Part shown: one piece after another, positions 57,026 to 64,000 of the stretch
Layout: every line of letters starts with the position of its first letter
How positions within the stretch are numbered: position 1 is the stretch's first letter
From: Rhopalosiphum padi
Taxonomy: Eukaryota > Arthropoda > Insecta > Hemiptera > Aphididae
Direction: 5' to 3'
Assembly (NCBI RefSeq): GCF_020882245.1
Contig: NC_083599.1
Span: forward strand, 81,773,422-81,837,421
DNA length: 64,000 nt
The notes under the pieces: model-generated
Told to the model about the DNA's origin: nothing
The model's input: only the letters and a program-made list of their open reading frames with translations
Database searches by the model: none
Position numbers and translations under genes: made by a program

Positions 57026-60000
57026 ATGAGTGTATTCGATACAGAAATGTTTATTGTGAGTGTGGAGAAACATGAGTGTTTATGGAAAATAAGTTCCAAA
57101 TATTATTCAGACAAACATGTAAAATTGAGAGCATGGAATGATATTGGGAATGATTTATTTGATGAATGGGAAAACTATGACGAGAATGAAAAAAAAATAA
57201 AAAGTAAGTACATTTTTTAAATTAATTTGTAATATTAAAGACACGAATTATGACTTTTATTATTAAACAATAAAGTATTAATTACTAGGTAATAAAACGT
57301 ATATTATAATTTATAAAATATTAAATTTAAACAGTATAGTTAATATCAAAATATTTTATGTCTATATGACGGATAAATAATATAATGTAAACAATATATG
57401 TAAAATTTTAATTTTAAGTATCATAATTATAGTGATATTGTAATGGTTTCAATAGTTCAGTAAGAAAATCTTGATTGAAAGGGTACCGACCCAGCGCCCA
57501 TAAAATAGTCAGCAAAATAGTCGCGTACTTGTGTACCTTCCAGACGAACTCCTGCAACACTGACATTTCCAAAGTCCTTCATAACATTAGAAAGAGTATC
57601 TTCAAATTTGTAACCATCTCTTCTTCGTACATAATTATGAAGAATGCAACAAGCTTTTATTATGTCGTCTGCGTAGTCTGGTTCCACTAAAAGTGGACTG
57701 TGTAGAACTCTCCATTTATTAGCAAGAATACCAAAGGCGCATTCTACCAATCTTCGAGCGCGAGACAGTCTATAATTAAAAACTCTTCTTGTTGGGTTAA
57801 GGCCACGTCCTGGATATGGCCTTAATAAATTTTTATGCAACCCAAAAGCTTCGTATCCTACGAAAACAAAAGGTTGCGGAGAATCGGTTGTATTGGGTAA
57901 ACAAGCGGGGGCTGGAAGATTTAATTGATTAGAATAAAGTTTTTTTCCGAACGGACAATCTTTGAATACTGTAGAATCATTTTCTCGACCATACGCCCCA
58001 ACATCAATTGATACAAAACAATATTCTGAATCGACAACAGCCATTAGCAGAATAGAAAATATTTTTTGTAGTTAAAAAACATAGTACCACTATTTTTTGG
58101 ATTAATACATCGAATGTGCTTTCCATCTACAGCTCTGAAATTTGGAAAATTAGTTTTCATATAAAAGTTATTTGCTATATCTAACCATTTATTATTATTA
58201 GGTTCAGGCATTTCTTCTGGTTGCAAAATGGTCCATAAAGCTTGAAAAGTCTCTCGTATAATTGTGTTAATAGTACTTTTACCCAACAGAAATTTATACT
58301 GTAGTGAAACGAAATTTGTACCGATTGATAAATATCTATAACAAAATTTTAAGTGATCAAGCCGTTGTTGTATAACTTTTTTTATAGAAATTTATAAATT
58401 ACATATTTTAATTTAATAATATTTGAGGTCCAAATTTCCCGTATATTTGATAAACAAAAAAGCATTTTATATTTTTTTTTCATAATTTTATTACTTACTA
58501 ACAGTGGTGAACCGATAGGGGGTCACCCCACTCCCACTCAGCAATATTTGATTTTCAGTCGGCAGAATGAAAATTATTTTCGTCTGAATTAAACTAAATT
58601 GTTTTAAAACAAGGAGAGGAAAATTAAATAAACTGTTAAAATCTTAATATTATTTAAACTCAATATTCTAATATGAATTAAAAATAATAAATTAGATATT
58701 TTTAGTTTTTTTACTTCAAATTTAACTGAAACTATAAAAATTGAAACATAAGATATAATAAAGAAATTAAAAAGTGTGGGCAAGTGGATATTACTCTGCT
58801 GTATTGTAGAGGTGAAGATTAGGCCACTATAATGAATATGTTAAATTTAATGCAATGAGAGGTATTATTGTAAACAAAAAACAGTTTTGAACGGAGATGA
58901 TTTGTCAGTCTAGGATATATTATAATATTATATTATTATCTATAATTAAATTGTAATTTATTTTTCTCAACTATTGATGAAAGTTTCATGTTTCTATGAC
59001 TTATACTTTTTAAATAACAACAAATATTTTAAATCGTTTTAGGATATATCATTGATTATCTTAAATATTTTACGCGATTTCGTAAAATATTAAATTTCAT
59101 ATATGCTCATAATTTTTTTTTATATTGACACTGGAGATTTTTACAGTTCTTTGAAAAAAAGTTATGATGAACCTTGTATTGAGTTTTTTAACGTTAGGTA
59201 TAAATCACAAAAAATTTATGAATTTTCAAATTCAAAATTATTTGCAAATTTGACATATTATTTTGTAAACATTTGAACTTTAAATGTTTGTAAAAAAATT
59301 GTGACAAACGATTTTTGATTTTTTTTTACTACAAAAGTAACTTTTATCGGCATTTCAAAAAAAAAAATTAGAAAAATCGAAAATTTAAAGTGTCTATAAA
59401 TAGCTTAAAAAAGTCAAAATATTTTGAAAATTTAATGGTAAGTAGATAACGCTAAAGTAAAAATTTGGTAAAAATTTCAAGTATTTACAATGATTCGGTT
59501 TTGAGTTATAGCAAAATAAAAAAATCGATTTTATCGAAAACTGTTAATGCGTAAAAATTCCCGTTTTTCCATTACTTTTTTAGGATTTTTCCTGACGTTT
59601 TTGAAAACTTCTGGACATTTTTTACCCCCCAGAGTACCAACTAAATAAATTTTCCTTTTCAATGAGGGGCTAAAGTCAAAAATCAAAGCACTATTATACT
59701 AATCCAAAACCTGATGACAGACACAACACAAAAAAATCATACATTTCATTGTAAAATCAATATATTCATCACTCCGTTAAAAATCTAAAATTGATAGTAC
59801 ATCTAACTAACATATAACTAACAGTAATTTAATAGTTATCAACAATTTGGAACTTTAAATTCTAGTCGATAATTTTGAAGACTATACCCCCACGATTTTT
59901 TTCCGAGTTCATCCCTGCTCGTTAAATTAATTTTTTATTGTTGTTTACTACAGTTGAAGATTTAAAAATCTAAATGGAAAAATATAAGGGATAATTATAC

Positions 60001-60832
60001 AAGATCTATAAATGAGACAAGGAAAGTAAAGAGTGGATCTGAAGCAAAATCAAAACAGTCATATGCGTACGGAGATGTACTATCTTTCCTTATACCAGTA
60101 ATGAAAAAAAGAAAGTGAGTAAACATTCAATGGTACACAATTAATAAAGGGACATGGTCGGGATATTGTCTATTATTCATATGCATGGTTGAACATATTT
60201 TAAACTGCTATTGTAACAATATATCAGGAGCCTTATATACATATTACAATTTTAATTTTGACTAAGCGAATAAAATTTTATTGACATTTATAGAAAAAAT
60301 AACATATCATATTAAAATAAATACATGCATGATGTATCGCTCGGCTAAGAATTTTACTATGTATTTTTAAGTATTTTTTTTTATCATTCAGGACAACCGG
60401 AAATATGGATAGTCTAGAAAATATTAACATCTTTGACGAATCAAATAACGACAGTTGTGATGGAGAAAATTCTATTTCACAAGCGACTACTCCAGCGTCT
60501 GATTTGTCTACTAGAAAAAAAAAAAGGATCAAAATAATTTAGACTTTCAAAATACTCTGGTTGAGTTTATAAAAAATCCCCCCCTAAAACCCCCTGAAGA
60601 ATTCGATGCCGATAAAGCTTTTTTATTATCTTTTTTACCCGACCTTAAAAAAATGAACGATACTCAAAAATTGGATTTGAAAATTGAATTTATGAACGCA
60701 GTAAAACGTATAATTACACCACCTCAATCCAATAATGATATCTATCAACGTTATACTGACTATTCTAACCAACAGAATTTGACAAATCATCAAATTCATC
60801 AACCCTCAAATGCATTTCTTCCACACTTCTAA
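57026..60832 (+). pseudogene. MADF-BESS partner protein of Harbinger element 3, frameshifted
   Basis: Exon 1 57026-57203 (178 nt, the same length as in element 2) encodes FDTEMFIVSVEKHECLW and RAWNDIGNDLFDEW and ends at AAAA/GTAAGT. Exon 2 59954-60114 (acceptor ttactacag) has KWKNIRDNYTRSIN after a frame change near 59970. Exon 3 60392-60832 (acceptor tcattcag) has a Ser/Asp-rich linker, a frame change in the A-run near 60525, and the BESS-like block DKAFLLSFLPDLKKMNDTQK, ending NAFLPHF. The intron between exons 1 and 2 contains exon 2 of the transposase on the other strand plus a hAT insertion. Confidence 0.82.
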
Positions 60833-61475
60833 ACAAGCTTTACACCTTATCCGTACCCATCTACTTTTTCAGCTTCTCTCAATAATAATGTAACTTCAAA
60901 TACTGAGGATCGTATTTAATTTGAAGTTATGAGTGTTATAATTATTTTTTATTTTATTTTTGAAATAAGTACTTTCATATTTTTTTTCACTAATATTTTT
61001 AAAGTGTTTGTTAATTTGCTGTTATTATTATACTAATTTATACATATTGAATTTAATTACAATCCTAAGAATATGTATTAAAGGTTTAAATTAAAAATGT
61101 ATCATGGTTTGAAAAAAAAATGTATGTTTTGTTATTTATTGTTAATTTTATATTTCAATTTTACCTGATTGTTAGAGTAAGTCATTCTTCAGCACATATT
61201 GGACTTCGAAATGTTGTTTCTTGTTTGGTGATGTAAGGCCGAATTTTTATCATAAGCTCATCAAATGAAGCAACCGACATACGGTAATATGTAAAAAAAT
61301 TTATCATGATTCGATCTAATTTTTTCATAAAAGTTCAAAAACCTTCCTGTTTCTTCCCGTGTTTTATTAAATGGATAGATCCAGTATCTTCTATCCCTTT
61401 TTGGAGCGTTAAGTAGCTAAAATAGTTGGCAATTTGTACGACTTTCATAACTTGCATATAATGATCATAATCCAT
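57457..61475 (-). pseudogene. PIF/Harbinger transposase (element 3), several breaks, second Asp replaced
   Basis: Exon 1 about 61475-61165 is recognisable by FFTYYRMSVASFDELMIKIR and TTFRSPICAEE but has at least two frame changes and an in-frame TGA before LTLTI. It ends at ATCAG/GTAAAA. Exon 2 58335-57457 (AG/A Arg codon, acceptor TTATAG) has an HTH-like KSTINTIIRETFQALW, the first Asp in RAVDGKHIRC, and a frame change near 58050. It continues with DVGAYGRENDSTVF, FVGYEAFGLHK where relatives have GDEAF, and Glu in RRLVECAFGILANKWR. The Tyr in place of the second Asp would abolish catalysis on its own. Its intron contains MADF exons 2 and 3 of the plus strand. Confidence 0.85.
58502..59917. 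mobile_element. Non-autonomous hAT-type insertion in Harbinger element 3
   Basis: Ends CAGTGGTGAACC (58502) and, inverted, CAGGGATGAACTCGG (59917), each followed by a G-run. The 8-bp flanks cttactaa and ctcgttaa agree at 5 positions, with transitions at the others. The 1.4-kb interior is AT-rich with aattttcaaattc-type words and no gene. Confidence 0.65.
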
Positions 61476-61563
61476 ATTTTGTGATGTTTTTTTAAGAACA
61501 AAACTATAAATTTCTGTTTTTATATTAAACTCAAATACCTAACTATAGTAATTACTAATTATA

Positions 61564-61858
61564 TTATAGTAACTCTAACTGTAGTTCAAACTCATCGGCT
61601 GTGAGTTGAGCATTTTCGTCGTTATCATTTTCAATATCATCATTGTCACAATTTCCTATATTTTGTTCTTCGTTGTGCAGTTGGTTTGGGAAATAATCCG
61701 GATCAATATCGGAATCATATATAATCATATATTTTATTTTATTTTATTATATTTTTAAACAGTACAATGATTATATTATTTCTTACCTCATCCTCACTAT
61801 CATCTGAATCAAACTCAAAGTCACTGTTATTCAGCCAATTAACTATACGTTCGTCCAT
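61564..61858 (-). other. Acidic N-terminal coding fragment, possibly piggyBac-like
   Basis: ATG at 61858 opens MDERIVNWLNNSDFEFDSDD and reaches a good donor (GAG/GTAAGA) at 61787 after 24 codons. A further acidic stretch (DSDIDPDYFPNQ ... NDNDENAQLTADEFE) ends at TAA 61564, but no clear acceptor joins the two. The wording recalls acidic N-termini of piggyBac-type transposases. No catalytic part is present. Confidence 0.4.
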
Positions 61859-62216
61859 TTTAAATGTCGATCACGCAGCACGTTCATCAACCGACTGTGT
61901 TGTATCGTAATATTACAATTTTTTTACCACATATTTATCACAGTAATAAATATTATGATTAATGATTATTATTATTAAAACTGACGAATTAATAGTGCGA
62001 TTACAAATCGAAAACGATAGAAATTTTCCAAACATATTCTATTTATACATTTGCCCATATAATTTAACGCCTGAGTATTTCAATGAACCATTTTACAAAC
62101 TTACCCTACAGGCCACGCTCTGTTTGAATTCCATAAGAAAACGTGTAAAATGAAGGTTTTGGAGACCCTACGCGGCGACAAAGACAAGTACTGCATGATG
62201 GGCTTCAAAACCCTAC
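61859..62216. other. Spacer before repeat copy 2
   Basis: Contains an open 63-codon plus frame (61962-62153) and a short open run at 62152-62230 (KVLETLRGDKDKYCMMGFK). Both are too short to assign. Confidence 0.3.
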
Positions 62217-63460
62217 ATGGCTATATTATATATTACACATATTTCGTTTTTTTGTACGTTATAGTTAAGTCTGTTGCAGATAAAACCAATACCTGCACTA
62301 TAGCAAACACCTTATAATATATTGAAAATATTGAGGACAAATATATATAGGTAGTATAATAACAAAACTAATGTATTGTAATAATATATGTTAATATATA
62401 TGCAATAACAAACATTCGTAATAAACATAAATGTACAATATATACATAATAATAAAATATTTAAAAACACGTTACGTTTAACAATATTAATAGGTTTAAT
62501 AATATACATATAATTTAATATACGTCCACAATATATAAGTGGGAAATCGTATAAATATATTTGTGCGTGTGTGTGTGTGTGTGTCAGTATATAATACAAT
62601 ATAAAAAAAAATAATTTAAAATAATTTAAAAAAAAAAAAATTTAAGTTTATTGTTTTTGCTGTAAAAAAAGAATTAAATACATTAATTACAATAATATAG
62701 TAAATTAATTTTAAACATAAATGATATAACTTACATTTTTTTTTTCGGCCGCCTCCGCCGCCGCACCCGGCGCCTCATCTGACGTTCACGGGGTCATCGC
62801 TGTACTACCCGGGTTCTCCGCCACACCCGGGACCACTCGCTCCGGTTTCCTGAATGAGCCTACCGCCGCGGCCGGCTTAGCTTTTTTTTTCGATTTTTTG
62901 ACTTTAACAAGAATATACAATGGAATATACTACTCACGAAAAGCACACGGGGCAAGTGAAAATAATTTCGATAAACTTACGGCGTACGGCCTGTTTTGGC
63001 CGCGGGTTTGCGGGGATTACCGACGGGTTTGAATTACCGTAGTAATTCACCCGCAAACCCGGGCAATTGTTTATGGAACCGATGTTCAAGTTGTCCATGC
63101 TGAAATAAATTATAATTAATTAAGACACACGCATCGTTCTTTTTTTCTTATATATATAACGTAACGCGGTGACCAGATGTACAAACATATTTTAATAATT
63201 TTCCTACATACCTATTAGAATTGATTATTTAAATAATTTTTTATTCGAATATAAGTATTTTAATTATTTAGATAATATTTAGCCCAACTCCGATCTTATA
63301 GTATATAATTATAATTATAATTATAGTTATGCATTAGCTCGAACCATAAAATATAAATGAAAAAAAAAAATACTTTCTTATGAAAAACTGCAGTACATGT
63401 GGTCACCATAATATACTCTAACTCAACAATTAGCAAATATAATTAAATATCATGTACTTT
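62217..63460. repeat. Dispersed repeat block, copy 2
   Basis: Same order as 18571-20526 but without the pogo MITE, with a shorter TA array and with about 100 bp deleted around the zinc-knuckle exon. It shows the empty target site of the MITE near 62700. Confidence 0.85.
62786..63098 (-). pseudogene. Decayed copy of the CCHC zinc-knuckle gene
   Basis: Exon 1 (ATG 63098) is nearly identical to that of copy 1 and ends at a better donor (CGCC/GTAAGT). The 42-nt knuckle exon is absent. The Lys-rich/Ala-Pro exon is present from about 62899 but reaches a TGA at 62786 after about 38 codons. Because the missing exon is a multiple of three with equal phases at its two ends, its loss alone would not shift the frame; the later TGA is what shortens the product. 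No zinc-binding function would remain. Confidence 0.7.
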
Positions 63461-63464
63461 CACC

Positions 63465-64000
63465 CTCAGGGGGGCACTATTTTATTAGTGCTACGGGCTT
63501 AGCGGCCCCGGGCCCCGAGCTACGGGCTGACTTTAATTAGTTGGCCCAAACTGGTCCTCCAGGTTGGGGGTTTGAGCGGCGGGCTAACAACCCGTCCTCT
63601 TTAAAAACATACTTTTGTTAAGAAACTTCAACTAAAGCCTCGGAATGTGGAAAAAAATGGATCACGAAATGGAAATAGGACCCGGAAAGATTTGGAGTTA
63701 CTGATTGGAACATGGAATATAAGAACGCTTTTTAAACCAGGCGCACTGAAATGTATGATTGATGAAATTACAAGATATAAAATCCCCATAGTAGCCATAC
63801 AGGAGGTTCGATGGCTCAATAGTGGTAGTATACAAAGTGGCAACTCAATAATTTTCTACAGCGGTCTACAAACAGGTAGACATGAGAAGGGAGTCGGTTT
63901 TATGATTGACAAAGCCATGATGAATCAAGTTAAAAAATTTGTGCCAGTGAATGAACGTATTTGCTACATTCGAATCGCGCAACAGAAACTAGATCTAATA
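63465..64000 (+). mobile_element. RTE-like non-LTR retrotransposon, 5' part, runs off the window
   Basis: Starts just after the repeat block with a G/C-rich leader (cggccccgggccccgag, ttggcccaaactggtcc) and leads into an endonuclease frame that is still open at 64000. Confidence 0.7.
63605..64000 (+). CDS. RTE-like endonuclease (start of an ORF2-type polyprotein), partial
   Basis: Open from 63605 (after TAA 63602-63604) to the window end, 132 codons. It has a basic lead (KPRNVEKNGSRNGNRTRKD), then the APE-type endonuclease opening LLIGTWNIRTLFKPGALKC and the catalytic Glu in IPIVAIQEVRWLNSGS, followed by GRHEKGVGFMID. This wording is that of RTE-clade LINEs (often labelled craniofacial development protein 2-like in insects). 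No ATG lies early in the frame, so the start is upstream or non-standard. The reverse transcriptase would lie beyond 64000. Confidence 0.75.

Larger units (their letters stand above)
56741..61500. mobile_element. PIF/Harbinger element 3, interlocked genes, right end not found
   Basis: The left end GGGCCTGGTCACACTACGGC (56741) is preceded by TAA. Gene order from the left: MADF exon 1 (+), transposase exon 2 (-), MADF exons 2 and 3 (+), transposase exon 1 (-). A hAT-type insertion (58502-59917) separates the second and third parts. The right boundary near 61500 is set only by the transposase start; no inverse of the left end was found. Confidence 0.8.

Noticed and set aside
62312..62599. Minus-strand frames over the TA/TG microsatellites (also 18657-18884)
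   Set aside because: Translation of simple repeats within the dispersed block.

Overview
This looks like a repeat-dense, AT-rich piece of an insect nuclear genome, most likely an aphid or a close hemipteran relative. The reasons are short introns (about 50-100 bp) with GT-AG borders, very AT-rich spacers, and the mix of transposon families (PIF/Harbinger with MADF-BESS partners, THAP/P-like, several hAT types, a long-TIR mariner, an errantivirus with env, an R1-like LINE). The species assignment is an inference from family content. No ordinary single-copy host gene could be recognised. Almost every coding stretch belongs to a mobile element, and many elements are nested.

Layout. 0.1-1.2 kb: two exons of a broken Helitron protein (- strand). 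2.2-3.8 kb: KRBA2/Ginger-like integrase gene with one frameshift. 4.1-6.5 kb: apparently intact rosa-like (DD41D) mariner with long inverted repeats. 6.9-9.3 kb: broken IS630/Tc1/mariner-type element with widely spaced D and E (about 81 residues, Sailor-like). 9.55-18.4 kb: a span bounded by a perfect 55-bp inverted repeat; it contains a THAP9/P-element-like gene, a nested 5S-like SINE and a nested hAT with perfect 8-bp target duplication. 18.6-20.5 kb: a repeat block carrying a small three-exon CCHC zinc-knuckle gene, with a pogo-type MITE inserted; a decayed second copy lies at 62.2-63.5 kb. 20.5-21.4 kb: tail of a hAT. 21.4-27.6 kb: endogenous errantivirus (truncated 5' LTR, pol and env with stops, complete 3' LTR).

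28.6-32.0 kb: TIR element with an intact 678-residue DUF7869-like gene whose 5' exon has been tandemly copied. 32.7-37.6 kb: a Tnp2/CACTA-like transposase relic followed by a DUF4806-type gene made of phase-1 exons and interrupted by a solo LTR. 38.0-41.1 kb: Mutator-like/YqaJ gene (- strand). 41.2-46.2 kb: GC-rich R1-like LINE (- strand), 3'-truncated. 46.7 kb: a small hAT MITE. 47.2-51.9 kb, 52.9-56.1 kb and 56.7-61.5 kb: three different PIF/Harbinger elements; the first is split by a MULE. 63.5-64.0 kb: start of an RTE-like LINE running off the window.

The most striking structure is in the PIF/Harbinger elements. The transposase gene and the MADF-BESS partner gene run antiparallel and are interlocked: an exon of each lies inside the intron of the other. 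Intron positions and phases are the same in all the elements where they can be read, and the first MADF exon is exactly 178 nt in both elements that retain it. This looks like an ancestral, maintained two-gene arrangement and not a chance overlap.
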